In this document: one piece after another, positions 1 through 8,490 of the stretch
How the letters are laid out: each line of letters opens with the position of its first letter
How positions within the stretch are numbered: position 1 is the first letter of the stretch
Source: Schauerella aestuarii
GTDB lineage: Bacteria; Pseudomonadota; Gammaproteobacteria; Burkholderiales; Burkholderiaceae_B
Direction: 5' to 3'
DNA length: 64,000 bases
Assembly (NCBI RefSeq): GCF_009866805.1
Contig: NZ_SIZW01000043.1
Span: 930,001 to 994,000, forward strand
The notes under the pieces: model-generated
Seen by the model: only the letters and a program-made list of their open reading frames with translations
The model's database searches: none
What the model was told of the DNA's origin: nothing
Made by a program: the position numbers and the translations under genes

Positions 1-741
1 GGGGCACCGGCAGCAGCAGGCTCGGCGTCCGCCGCCGTCTCGCCGGCCCAGGCCGACGCGGCCTTGCGTGCGGCCACCCCCGGCGAGCAGGTCGTGCCGC
101 CCACATCGGTCGATGAGCCGGCCCCGGCCGTCGCCACGCCCACCGCGATGGAAACGCTGCGCGCGCTGTTGGCCAAACCCGCCTTATGGGGCGCCTTCCT
201 CTTTTTCGCCTGCACGTCGATTGCGCTGTCGTCGGTGCAGAACTACACCATTCCGTTGCTCCACGACCTGTACGGTGTCACGGCCATTCTCGCCAGCTCG
301 GCGTTGTCCGGCTATATGGTGGCCTCGGCAATCGGCATGATCGCAGGCGGGTTCCTCGTGTCGGCACAACCGCACGTCGAGCGCATCGTGGCGATTTCTT
401 TGGTGCTGGCCGGAGCCACGCTGGTGCTGCTCGCCTCAGGCAGCGTACCCGCCGGCTGGGCGGCAGCCGTCATCATGGTGGCGGGTTTTTGCTCCGGCGT
501 GGCCGCGCCTTCGCGCGACATGCTGATCCGCCGCGTGACGCCCAAGGGCGCCGTCGGCTCGGTCTATGGCCTCGTGTATTGCGGCATGGACGTGGGTGCG
601 GCCGTGGGGCCGATGCTCTTCGGCTTGATGCTGGATGTGGGCATGCTGCGCGGCCCGTGGATCGGCGCCGGTATCGCTTTCGTTGCCGCGGCATTGCTCG
701 CTCAATGGATTGCACTGAACGCGCGCCGGGCAGGGCAGTAG
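1..741 (+). CDS. MFS transporter, C-terminal part (5' end outside window)
   Basis: The reading frame is open from base 1 to a TAG at 739-741, so this is the C-terminal half of a protein that starts upstream. After a polar, proline/alanine-rich linker (roughly the first 50 codons) there are about six hydrophobic segments, which matches the second six-helix bundle of a major facilitator. A central run resembling ...GVAAPSRDMLIRRVTPKG is the conserved cytoplasmic loop of MFS carriers, and the following YGLVYCGMDVGAAVGP segment resembles the next helix. The family moves small solutes across the inner membrane by proton coupling; the substrate cannot be told from this half. A TTG at 64 lies in frame but would leave only half a transporter, so it is unlikely to be the start. 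Confidence 0.75.
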   Translation, partial: GAPAAAGSASAAVSPAQADAALRAATPGEQVVPPTSVDEPAPAVATPTAMETLRALLAKPALWGAFLFFACTSIALSSVQNYTIPLLHDLYGVTAILASSALSGYMVASAIGMIAGGFLVSAQPHVERIVAISLVLAGATLVLLASGSVPAGWAAAVIMVAGFCSGVAAPSRDMLIRRVTPKGAVGSVYGLVYCGMDVGAAVGPMLFGLMLDVGMLRGPWIGAGIAFVAAALLAQWIALNARRAGQ

Positions 742-821
742 GGATGCCTGGCAAGCAGGGCGCAGTTCGGGCTGAAGCAGGCGATTGGGCTCGCGCCACG
801 CGATCGAGATAGGCGAGCGCC

Positions 822-1193
822 ATGACACGCGCGAGAAAGATGTGGGGCCTTGCCCTGGTGGTTGCGGCGTTGGTATACGCCTTCCTCAATCTTCGCGGGC
901 TGCCCTACGAAGGCAGGCACTACAGCCCGAATCACCACTATTACTATCAGCTCTCGAGAACGTACGGCTTCTCGGATCTCGTCCCGCGCATGTCGATGCC
1001 GGGCGGGGGATCGGACTGGATGTATTACCTCGACGGCTATGTGCGGGTCTATCGCGTGCAGGACGATCAGCTCGTCGCGAAGAAATTCGTCGAGGGGATG
1101 CCAAACGCGCAGTTTCGTTGGTTCGAGACCCACTTGCTGTTCTTCGGTGCAGAAGGCGCGGACATGGTGCTGCTGCCCAGCGCTGCGGAGTAG
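822..1193 (+). CDS. Hypothetical protein with one N-terminal membrane segment
   Basis: This 123-residue protein is not a family I recognise. Residues about 7-23 form a single hydrophobic helix after a positively charged start (MTRARK), which suggests an inner-membrane anchor or uncleaved signal with the rest in the periplasm. The soluble part is rich in tyrosine and histidine (NHHYYYQL around residue 38) and in aromatic residues, with no recognised catalytic motif. It follows the MFS transporter on the same strand with an 80-bp gap and only a weak purine-rich site before the ATG. Coding status is inferred from length, composition and the membrane anchor. Confidence 0.55.
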   Translation: MTRARKMWGLALVVAALVYAFLNLRGLPYEGRHYSPNHHYYYQLSRTYGFSDLVPRMSMPGGGSDWMYYLDGYVRVYRVQDDQLVAKKFVEGMPNAQFRWFETHLLFFGAEGADMVLLPSAAE

Positions 1194-1197
1194 GTCA

Positions 1198-1317
1198 CGC
1201 GCGTCCGGGGCTGAATCACTCTGTGACTCCGTCTGGCGGTCAGTCAGTCACTTGTCACTCAGTCACCCGGCAGATCACTCACTCAAGCATTCGATCGGTC
1301 GATCCGTCCGCTGTCGC
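1198..1317. repeat. Degenerate TCACT/CAGTCA low-complexity stretch
   Basis: The gap between the hypothetical protein and the convergent GntR regulator holds repeated variants of CAGTCA, TCACTC and GTCACT, densest at 1241-1290, followed by GATCGGTCGATCCGTC. Copies are short and imperfect with no fixed period. No T-tracted hairpin is evident, so how the two convergent transcripts end is not visible. Confidence 0.45.
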
Positions 1318-2001
1318 TCAGTCGTACTGCCCGCTGATTTTGCTCAAGTATTCCACCTTCGCGCTCTGCAGGTGATCCACGCACAATTGCGCAAGCGCCC
1401 AGCTGTCCGTGCCCTTGAGCAGCTGGATGATCATGTAGTGATCGCGTTCGGAGGCGATCGCGTGCGCATAGTCTGCCGTGCGTTTGGCGCGCACCGGCAA
1501 CGTCAACCACATGTAGTGCTTGATCGATGCCACCAGGTATTGGTTGCCGCATGCGGCAAACATGGTCAGGTGAAACGCATCGTTGGCTTCATGCACGCCA
1601 GTGAAATCACGTGCCCGCAGGCACGCGCCGTAATGGGCATGAAGGCGCTCGAGTTCTTCCAGCACCGCGGCGGGCGCCGGCAGCGGGATGCGCAGGGCGG
1701 CTTGCCGTTGCAGCAATTCGCGCACTTCATAGATCTGACGCACTTCGGACGGGGTGAGCGATCGCACCGCCACACCCTTGTTCTTTTCCCGCACCACGAT
1801 GCCGGTGCGTTCGAGATCGGCGAGCGCCTGGCGCACGAAATGGCGCGTAACGCGGAAGCGGGCGATCAAGGTGTCTTCGGTCAGGCGCTCACCCGGGGCG
1901 AGACGCCCGAAGATGATGTCCTCGCCCAAGGTCTTGGCAATGTCGGCCACGTCCAGCGCGGCTGCTTCCTCTGCCTGATCGATCAACGCCCGCTCCGTCA
2001 T
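1318..2001 (-). CDS. GntR-family (FadR/FCD subfamily) transcriptional regulator
   Basis: The 227-residue protein has an N-terminal winged helix (about residues 15-85, including LAPGERLTEDTLIARFRVTR, typical of GntR) and a C-terminal all-helical FCD ligand domain (about 90-215) with the family's D..H....F pattern (HEANDAFHLTMFAACGN). Such proteins are usually repressors released by a metabolite of the pathway they flank. The start ATG overlaps the stop of the oxidoreductase gene by 4 bp, making it the last gene of a six-gene minus-strand operon and the likely local regulator of the transporter genes. The ligand is unknown. The palindromes in the promoter region at 7371-7560 are candidate operators. 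Confidence 0.88.
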   Translation of the reverse strand: MTERALIDQAEEAAALDVADIAKTLGEDIIFGRLAPGERLTEDTLIARFRVTRHFVRQALADLERTGIVVREKNKGVAVRSLTPSEVRQIYEVRELLQRQAALRIPLPAPAAVLEELERLHAHYGACLRARDFTGVHEANDAFHLTMFAACGNQYLVASIKHYMWLTLPVRAKRTADYAHAIASERDHYMIIQLLKGTDSWALAQLCVDHLQSAKVEYLSKISGQYD

Positions 2002-3023
2002 GACTGTTCCGTTGCACTGCCCCCACGTGCGTAAATGGCTTCGACCAGTGAAAGGGTCTGAAGATTGTCTTCGGGATTCGTTTCGAAGGGTGTGCCGCGA
2101 TCGAGGCCGTCAACGAAATGCGCAATCGCCGCTGCGTAGGACCCGAGATAGGTCGTGGGGGCATCATATTGTAGCGTGGCGGCTTGCTCGCCCAGACAGC
2201 GCAACGTCATGCCTTCGAGCTCGATCGTGCCGCGCTCGCCGATGAGCGTGAGGCGATCGGACTGGGCCGCAGCGCGCCCATGCACCCGCAGGTTGGCCAT
2301 CAACAGCACCGGCGCGCCTTGCGCCGTTTCGAAGCAGATCGCGGCACGGTCTTCACCGCGCATCGCCTCGCTGGCATGACCCAGGCGGGCGTACTGCAGC
2401 GATAGATCACCGAGCAGGTAGCGCAGGGTATCGATATGGTGGATCAGGATTTCCATGACCAGGGCGCGATCGAGCGTGCCGATGAAGGGCTGCCGTTCCA
2501 GTGCGGGCAGCAGCCCCTTGTCATCGGGCACCAGTCCCGAGGTGAAGAGCGTCATCTCGGCTTGCAACACGCGGCCGATCCGGCCTTCGGCCAGCCACGT
2601 CCCCAGGTCGCGGTAGTACTGCCGAAAACGCCAGTTCTCATGCACCATCAACCGGGTCTGGCCCGCGACATCGGCAACCACCTGTACGGCCTCGTCGTAG
2701 GTGGGCGCAAGCGGTTTCTGGCACATCACTGCCACGCCGCGCGAGGCGGCCAGGCGCACGAGCTGTGCATGGGTCTCGCGCGGTGCGGCGATATCCACAG
2801 CATCCAGGGTCATCCTGTCGAACATCGCTTCGGCTGATGCAAACACATGCGTGATGTTGAACGCTTCGGCCCGCCGATGCGCCTGGTCGAGGTTCGGATC
2901 GGCGATGGCCACGACCTCAGCCCGGTCCGCAATGGCCTGCCAACCCGCCAGATGATGCTGCGTGACCCATCCCGCGCCGATCAGCCCGACGCGCAACCGC
3001 GGTTCGATTGCCGGCGTGCTCAT
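1998..3023 (-). CDS. Gfo/Idh/MocA-family NAD(P)-dependent oxidoreductase
   Basis: The 341-residue protein opens with a Rossmann motif (VGLIGAGWVTQHH near residue 13). It has the family's KP signature as CQKPLAP near residue 100, where the lysine acts in hydride transfer, and a candidate catalytic histidine in EILIHHIDTLRYLLGD. The C-terminal half is the alpha/beta substrate domain. Family members oxidise or reduce sugars, inositols and related polyols with a nicotinamide cofactor. It overlaps the ATPase gene upstream and the GntR gene downstream by 4 bp each, so it is translationally coupled with the importer and probably carries out an early step on the imported compound. The substrate cannot be assigned. 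Confidence 0.88.
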   Translation of the reverse strand: MSTPAIEPRLRVGLIGAGWVTQHHLAGWQAIADRAEVVAIADPNLDQAHRRAEAFNITHVFASAEAMFDRMTLDAVDIAAPRETHAQLVRLAASRGVAVMCQKPLAPTYDEAVQVVADVAGQTRLMVHENWRFRQYYRDLGTWLAEGRIGRVLQAEMTLFTSGLVPDDKGLLPALERQPFIGTLDRALVMEILIHHIDTLRYLLGDLSLQYARLGHASEAMRGEDRAAICFETAQGAPVLLMANLRVHGRAAAQSDRLTLIGERGTIELEGMTLRCLGEQAATLQYDAPTTYLGSYAAAIAHFVDGLDRGTPFETNPEDNLQTLSLVEAIYARGGSATEQS

Positions 3024-4141
3024 TGCAAACCGTCGTGCGGAATGGATTTTTCGGTGTGCGCGTCAAAGAGATAGATCGCGGATTCCGGTACGCGCAGCCC
3101 GATCCGGTCGCCCAGGCTGGCGGTGATGTCGCGATGCACGCGCGCGGTGACTTCGCCCGCGCCGTCATCGAGTTCGACCAGAACCAACGTCTCGGCACCG
3201 AGCGGCTCAACGCCGGATACCACGCCGCGCAGGCTATTTGCACCCTCGACCGCCGTCTCGACCGAGATCTCTTCCGGTCGCATGCCGATCAGCACCTCGC
3301 CTTCTCGCGGCAAGCCCGCGCCCACTTGCCGATTCCACCGCGCCAGCGACATCGACGCGCCTGCCAGACGCACGGCCGGCTGTCCCTGGTCGGTGTGCAG
3401 GCGTGCCTTGAGCACATTCATCGGCGGATTGCCCAGGAAACGCGCGACGAAGGCATCGGCCGGCTGACGGTACACGTCCAGAGGCTTGCCGATCTGCGCC
3501 ACTCGGCCCTTATTCATCACGCAGATGCGCTGACCCATGGTCATGGCCTCGACCTGATCGTGCGTGACGTAGATGATCGTGGCGTCCAGTTGCTTGTGCA
3601 GGCGCACCAGTTCATTGCGCGTGCGCACGCGCAATGATGCATCGAGGTTGGACAGCGGTTCGTCGAATAGGAAGGCCTTGGGCTCGCGCACGATGGCGCG
3701 CCCCAGCGCCACGCGCTGGCGTTGGCCGCCCGACAGGGCAGCCGGCTTGCGGGCCAGCAATTCCGTCAGGCCCAGTACGGCCGCCGCGGCATTCACCCGC
3801 GATGTGATTTCGGCCGGGGCGACGTGGCGCCGCTTGAGTCCGAATGCGAGGTTGTCGGCCACGCTCATGTGCGGATAGAGCGCGTAGGACTGGAACACCA
3901 TGGAGATGTCGCGATCCTTGGCGGGTACGTCGTTGACCTTGCGATCGCCGATGGCGAGCGTGCCTTCGCTGATCGACTCGAGCCCCGCAATCATGCGCAA
4001 CGTGGTGGACTTGCCGCACCCCGAGGGCCCGAGCAGCACCATGAATTCGCCGTCCTTGACCGACAGCGACACATCTTCGACGGCGGCTTGGGCGGTGCCC
4101 TTGTAGCGCTTGTAGATATTTTCTAGGTGAACCGCAGCCAA
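3020..4141 (-). CDS. ABC importer ATPase, UgpC/MalK/MsmK type
   Basis: At 373 residues this is the length of carbohydrate-importer ATPases with a C-terminal TOBE domain. Walker A is GPSGCGKST (residues 38-46). A Q-loop (MVFQSYALYPHMSV), the signature LSGGQRQRVALGRA, Walker B FLFDEPLSNLD and the H-loop VTHDQ follow in order. Residues after about 235 form the regulatory/TOBE region. It would dimerise on the cytoplasmic face and power import through the two permeases encoded just upstream (42-bp gap). As the only ATPase of the cluster it is expected to be dedicated to it, although UgpC/MsmK-type ATPases can serve several importers. Confidence 0.93.
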   Translation of the reverse strand: MAAVHLENIYKRYKGTAQAAVEDVSLSVKDGEFMVLLGPSGCGKSTTLRMIAGLESISEGTLAIGDRKVNDVPAKDRDISMVFQSYALYPHMSVADNLAFGLKRRHVAPAEITSRVNAAAAVLGLTELLARKPAALSGGQRQRVALGRAIVREPKAFLFDEPLSNLDASLRVRTRNELVRLHKQLDATIIYVTHDQVEAMTMGQRICVMNKGRVAQIGKPLDVYRQPADAFVARFLGNPPMNVLKARLHTDQGQPAVRLAGASMSLARWNRQVGAGLPREGEVLIGMRPEEISVETAVEGANSLRGVVSGVEPLGAETLVLVELDDGAGEVTARVHRDITASLGDRIGLRVPESAIYLFDAHTEKSIPHDGLQ

Positions 4142-4183
4142 GAGGATGCTCCTGTAGATGACACGAGAAAAACGTCGACGGCT

Positions 4184-5071
4184 TTACTTGACGGCACCGG
4201 CCGTCATGCCCTGGATCAGTTTTTCCGAGAAGAATGCGTAGAGGATGACGACGGGGATCACGGCGATCATCATGCCGGTGGCGATCATGCCGATATCCTG
4301 AAAGTAATCGCCCATGTAGGCGCGAATGCCCAACGGCAACGTACGCGAGTCCTGGTCGCTGAGCAGCACTACGGCAAACAGGAACTCGTTCCAGAGCTGG
4401 ATGAAGTTGAGGATCACCGTGGTGGCAATCGCCGGCATGCCTACCGGCACCACGATGCGCCAGAAAATCTCGAAGTCCGAGTACCCGTCCATCTTGGCCG
4501 CATCGAAAAGATCCTGCGGAATGCGGGCAAAGAAGCTCTCGAGCAGATACACCGTGAGCGGCAATTGCAGGCTCACATACACGATCATCAATCCAAGGCG
4601 AGAGTTGTAGAGGTCATACTCGACCAACACCTGAAAGAGCGAGATCAGAATGATCTGCGGCGGGAAGACGATCGAACTGAAGAGAATGAAATACACCAGG
4701 CGGTTGCCGCGGAAGTTGTAGCGGGCCAGGCAATGCGCGGCGGCCGCGCCCAGCACCGTCACGATGGCCACTGCCGAGACCACGATCAGCGTGCTGTTCC
4801 AGAAGTACTGTGCGAAGTTGGAATCCACCCACGCAATGCGAAATTTTTCCCAGTGAAAGGTTTCCGGCCACGCGAAGTGGTTGGCGCTGATCTCCGCGGT
4901 GGTACGCAATGACATCGTGCCGACCCACACGAAGGGCAACGCCGAGTACAGCGTGTAAAGCACCACCACGGCCATCAGGCCGCCGTTGCGCAGCATGCGC
5001 GACAAGGTCTCGCCCACGCTTGCGCGCTGGCGGTAGGCAGGGACAGCATGAACCGCCGGCAGGTCTGCCAT
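4184..5071 (-). CDS. Carbohydrate-type ABC transporter permease, MalG/UgpE-like
   Basis: The 295-residue inner-membrane protein has about six hydrophobic segments and the permease EAA loop in the form DAAKMDGYSDFEIFWRIVVP near residues 195-215, the coupling helix that docks on the ATPase. The C-terminus, after IRAYMGDYFQDIGM, is typical of the second (MalG-like) permease of CUT1 sugar importers. It starts immediately after the upstream permease gene with a 1-bp gap. With its partner it forms the translocation channel for the solute delivered by the binding protein at 6054-7370. Confidence 0.9.
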   Translation of the reverse strand: MADLPAVHAVPAYRQRASVGETLSRMLRNGGLMAVVVLYTLYSALPFVWVGTMSLRTTAEISANHFAWPETFHWEKFRIAWVDSNFAQYFWNSTLIVVSAVAIVTVLGAAAAHCLARYNFRGNRLVYFILFSSIVFPPQIILISLFQVLVEYDLYNSRLGLMIVYVSLQLPLTVYLLESFFARIPQDLFDAAKMDGYSDFEIFWRIVVPVGMPAIATTVILNFIQLWNEFLFAVVLLSDQDSRTLPLGIRAYMGDYFQDIGMIATGMMIAVIPVVILYAFFSEKLIQGMTAGAVK

Positions 5072-5072
5072 G

Positions 5073-6035
5073 TCAGTATTCCATCCGTTCGCGAGACCGG
5101 AACAAGAAGTTGAAGAGGAGCACGAAACCCACCACGACGAAGAACCACACCACGGCGATGGCCGAGGGGTAGCCGAGGTCGAAGGTGTTCCAGTTGAAGG
5201 CGCGCTTGTACACGTAGGTCGACACCGTTTCAGTGGCCCACACCGGGCCGCCCTCGGTCATGATCCACACCAGATCGAACACCTTCATCTTGCCGATGAA
5301 GGCGAGGATGTAGAGATTGAGCAAGGTGGGCCAGAGCATGGGCACGATGATGTGCACCAGCTTGTGCCACCAGCCGCAGTTATCGAGTTCGGCGGCTTCC
5401 AGCACTTCGGACGGCAGTGAGTGCAGGGCCGCCAGGCACACCACCATGTTGAAGCCCGCCCACTTCCAGGCGTGCGTCACGATCAGTGCACCCAGCGCAT
5501 ACTTCGGATCGCCCAGCCAGGCCTGCGCGAATCCACCCAGCCCCACCGCGCGCAGCAAGGCGTTGACCACGCCCCAGTCGTAGTTGTAGATCCACACCCA
5601 CATGATGCCGACCACCACGTACGACAACAGTACGGGGGTGAACCAGGCCACGCGCAAGAAGCGCCCGAAACGCACGCCGGCATACAGGCACAACGCCAGC
5701 AGCAGCCCGACCACCACATCGAGAATGGGCCCCACCACCGACCAGATCGCGGTGTTGCGCACCGCGGCCCAGAACGTTTCATCGCGCAGCACGGCCAGAT
5801 AATGATCCCAGCCCACGAACTCGGACGATGAGATGTCTGCGACCACGAAGAAACTGTTGTAGAACGTGCGCGCCACCGGATAGGCCGTCAGCGCGGCGTA
5901 CACCAGCAGCGCCGGCGCGAGGAAGACCATCAAGGTAAACATCGACGCACGACGCGAGTCGGTTTCGGGCGCGGCAAACCAACGCGCCAGCACGCCGCGC
6001 AGGCCCGCCGGCGTTGGGGATGAGGAACGGGTCAT
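5073..6035 (-). CDS. Carbohydrate-type ABC transporter permease, MalF/UgpA-like
   Basis: The 320-residue membrane protein has an N-terminal cytoplasmic segment, a first helix at about residues 30-52 (FTLMVFLAPALLVYAAL) and five further helices. The EAA coupling loop reads EAAELDNCGWWHKLVHIIVP near residues 215-235. This is the first (MalF/UgpA-like) permease subunit of a CUT1-type importer. It sits between the binding-protein gene (18-bp gap) and the second permease. Nothing in the channel sequence identifies the substrate. Confidence 0.9.
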   Translation of the reverse strand: MTRSSSPTPAGLRGVLARWFAAPETDSRRASMFTLMVFLAPALLVYAALTAYPVARTFYNSFFVVADISSSEFVGWDHYLAVLRDETFWAAVRNTAIWSVVGPILDVVVGLLLALCLYAGVRFGRFLRVAWFTPVLLSYVVVGIMWVWIYNYDWGVVNALLRAVGLGGFAQAWLGDPKYALGALIVTHAWKWAGFNMVVCLAALHSLPSEVLEAAELDNCGWWHKLVHIIVPMLWPTLLNLYILAFIGKMKVFDLVWIMTEGGPVWATETVSTYVYKRAFNWNTFDLGYPSAIAVVWFFVVVGFVLLFNFLFRSRERMEY

Positions 6036-6053
6036 GTCAGCGTTCCGACGACG

Positions 6054-7370
6054 TCAGGACTTCGCCGTGCAGGCGGCGTCCATCTGTGCGGTCGCCTCCT
6101 TCACGCTGAGAAACCCGCCCGGAAACGCCCGGTTGAGCACTTGCGCAAAGGTGTCGCCGCACTTGCCGCTCATGAAGTGCAGCGGTGTGCCGATGAAGAA
6201 CGTGGCGCCTTCGCTGCGCTTGAGCAGCGCTTTGAAATAGGGCGCATAGATGCCGGTGATGCGCGACGGATCGGTCTTCACGCCGGTCTGCAACAGCACG
6301 CCTTCCATCCACTTGTTGCCGTTTTCCACGGTGGCGAGCGACTTCAGCATCTTGCCGGCGCATTCCTTTTTCTTGCTGCGGGCGTACATCACGTAGCTGC
6401 CGCCCACGGCGAGGGTCTTGCACTCGGGGCACTTGCTATCGCTCATCACGGGATAGTTCATCAGGCCAAGGGAAAAATCCTTGGGCTGCCCACCCTTGTC
6501 GGGCGAGACGAACGCGCGGCCCGTGTACCAGCTGGCGATGGGAAACATCAAGGCGCCGGGGTTGGTGTGGAAGTAATAGTGCGACTCGCCCAACTTCAAC
6601 GTCGCCAGGCTCTTGGGATAGGCGCCCGCATCGACGAGTTCTTTCACCCAGGTCAGCGTTTCGACCACCCGCGGATCCTGGAAGCTGAGCTTGCCGGTCA
6701 GCAGGCGGCCGTAATCGTCGGGTCCCAATTTGCGCAGCAGCACTTCGCCGAGGAAATACGCGCCGGGATAAGGCCGGTCGCCCACGCCTTGCGCCAGCGG
6801 GGTGATGCCCGCCGCTACCGATTTCTTGACCATGTCGGTGAACTGGGCCTGGTTCATCTGGCCGTTTTCCGGCACCTGCACCCCAAGCTTTTTCATCAGG
6901 TCGACGTTGTAATACAGCTCGACTGAATAGGCTTCCTGCGGCATGGCGTATACCTTGCCTTCCCAGGTCCACGACCGCTTGGCCCAATCCTCGAGATTAT
7001 TCAGGTCGATGTAGTTGTCGAGCGGTTCGAGATAGCCGCTCTTGGCGAATGCGATTTCGTCGGGTTCCAGCCAGAAGATATCCGGGGCCTGACCGGTGCG
7101 CACCGAGGTCTTGACTGAGGTGTAGAGGTCGGCTTTCTGCACAAACTGCAGGTTGACCTTGCATTGCGGATCGGCGGCCTCGAATTCCTTGACGCGCGCT
7201 TCGATGAACGTGCGCTTGGAGGCCTCGTCGGGCCAGTGGCTCCACATCGTGATGGTTTGCTGCTCGGCGGCAATCGCCTGTGCGCCGAGCGCGCACGTGA
7301 GGCCAAGCGCGGCGAGCGCAGCGAGAGTGGCGGACCGCCGGCGTGCGGGGGCCTTGAAAGGGGTGGTCAT
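6054..7370 (-). CDS. ABC transporter solute-binding protein, family 1, exported
   Basis: The 438-residue precursor has a clear Sec signal peptide: a basic start (PARRR), a hydrophobic core and a probable cleavage near AIAA-EQQ, residue 35. The mature protein starts with ITMWSHWPDE, the beginning typical of CUT1 sugar-binding proteins. Further family landmarks are APDIFWLEPDEIAFAKSGYLEPL and the domain-hinge region near LYYNVDLMKKLGV. Several cysteines in the C-terminal half (CPEC, KKKEC, GKCGD, AACTA) probably form periplasmic disulfides, more than most family members have. It is the first gene of the operon, so it decides what the transporter takes up. The ligand is inferred to be a sugar, sugar acid or polyol. 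Confidence 0.9.
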   Translation of the reverse strand: MTTPFKAPARRRSATLAALAALGLTCALGAQAIAAEQQTITMWSHWPDEASKRTFIEARVKEFEAADPQCKVNLQFVQKADLYTSVKTSVRTGQAPDIFWLEPDEIAFAKSGYLEPLDNYIDLNNLEDWAKRSWTWEGKVYAMPQEAYSVELYYNVDLMKKLGVQVPENGQMNQAQFTDMVKKSVAAGITPLAQGVGDRPYPGAYFLGEVLLRKLGPDDYGRLLTGKLSFQDPRVVETLTWVKELVDAGAYPKSLATLKLGESHYYFHTNPGALMFPIASWYTGRAFVSPDKGGQPKDFSLGLMNYPVMSDSKCPECKTLAVGGSYVMYARSKKKECAGKMLKSLATVENGNKWMEGVLLQTGVKTDPSRITGIYAPYFKALLKRSEGATFFIGTPLHFMSGKCGDTFAQVLNRAFPGGFLSVKEATAQMDAACTAKS

Positions 7371-7560
7371 GAGGCGTCTCCAGTGGTTTTCTTTTTTCTA
7401 ATGGTCACGCCCATGTTGCATGGTCGACGCCATCGCATTATTAATACTATAGAGCACCACGTCTTGCCGTCACTAGTGGTTTCCCGTAGATGTGCCTTGC
7501 AGTGAGCGGTAATTATTGATTAGTCTGCCGTGATTATTGACAATCCATCGGCCGCTTGGC
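7371..7560. promoter_or_regulatory. Divergent promoter region of the ABC/amidohydrolase locus
   Basis: This spacer separates the minus-strand ABC operon from the plus-strand amidohydrolase and is more AT-rich than its surroundings. On the minus strand a TATAGT -10-like hexamer is complementary to 7446-7451. The perfect palindrome CACTAGTG at 7471-7478 lies where the -35 element would fall. A second inverted repeat, CCATG-TTG-CATGG, is at 7411-7423 between that promoter and the gene. Both are plausible operators for the GntR regulator, which is inference from position. Confidence 0.4.
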
Positions 7561-8478
7561 ATGTTCGCCCTTGTGCCGCGACCCTTGGATATCGTCTTGA
7601 CCCTACCTCCCACACCCGACTGTGCCCCGCCGCCTCAGGTCTATGTGCCCAGCACGTCTTGGCTGCCCGCCCACGCGTGCGATACCCATTTGCACGTTTT
7701 CAATGATCCGATTGCTTATCCCCTCGCCACGGGTAGGGGCTATACCCCGCACGTCTGCACGCTCGACGACTACCGGCGCGTGATGCAGGCGCTCGGCGTC
7801 GACCGCGCCGTGCTGGTTCAGCCCAGCGTGTATGGGCTGGACAACCGCGCGCTGCTCGATGCATTGCGCGCCGGCGGTTCGCATTTCAGAGGCGTGGTCG
7901 TGCCGCCGCCTGATATCGGCGATGCGCAGTTGCAGCAGATGCACGACCTGGGCGTGCGGGGCATTCGTCTCAATCTGGTGAATCCGCACGTGCTCTCGAC
8001 CACGGACGCGATCGGCCTGTGCCAGCGGGTGCGTCACCTGGGGTGGCATCTACAGGTGCAGATCCGTTTGACGTCGGCCAGTGGTGGCGGCGGCGCGACC
8101 GTGTGGGACCTGCGCACCTTGGCCGATCGCGCCGGCGTGCCGCTGGTCATCGATCACATGGGACGGCCGGATACGCCCGGCGATAGAGATGCTTTTGTCG
8201 ACTTCTTCGCACGGTCGGCGTGTTGGGTGAAGCTCAGCGCGCCTTATCGGTTGAGCCGCCAACCTTGGCCGCACGACGATATCGGCAACTTCGCACAAGC
8301 ATTGATCGCCGCGCGCGCCGGTGGGCTGCTTTGGGGCAGCGATTGGCCCCATACCGAGTTGTCCGGCGAGACGCCGCAGGCGGGTGCGCTGGCCGACCTG
8401 ATCGATCGCTGGACGCTGGACGGTGCGGTGCGCCAGGCAATATTTGTCGACAACCCCGCGCGCCTGTATGCCTTCTAG
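7561..8478 (+). CDS. Amidohydrolase-2 family TIM-barrel hydrolase (LigI-like)
   Basis: The protein has the amidohydrolase_2 pattern: an N-terminal DTHLHVF metal-type motif, QPSVYGLDN, RGIRLNLVNP, the histidine segment VIDHMGRPD, VKLSAPYRLS and the terminal aspartate motif LLWGSDWPH. Members include 2-pyrone-4,6-dicarboxylate lactonase and sugar-lactone hydrolases. I prefer the ATG at 7561 (305 residues); a TTG at 7537 in frame would add eight residues, and neither has a strong ribosome site. It diverges from the ABC/Gfo operon and could hydrolyse a lactone made by the oxidoreductase, but that link is inferred from adjacency. Confidence 0.85.
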   Translation: MFALVPRPLDIVLTLPPTPDCAPPPQVYVPSTSWLPAHACDTHLHVFNDPIAYPLATGRGYTPHVCTLDDYRRVMQALGVDRAVLVQPSVYGLDNRALLDALRAGGSHFRGVVVPPPDIGDAQLQQMHDLGVRGIRLNLVNPHVLSTTDAIGLCQRVRHLGWHLQVQIRLTSASGGGGATVWDLRTLADRAGVPLVIDHMGRPDTPGDRDAFVDFFARSACWVKLSAPYRLSRQPWPHDDIGNFAQALIAARAGGLLWGSDWPHTELSGETPQAGALADLIDRWTLDGAVRQAIFVDNPARLYAF

Positions 8479-8490
8479 CGTGCGCCGCTT

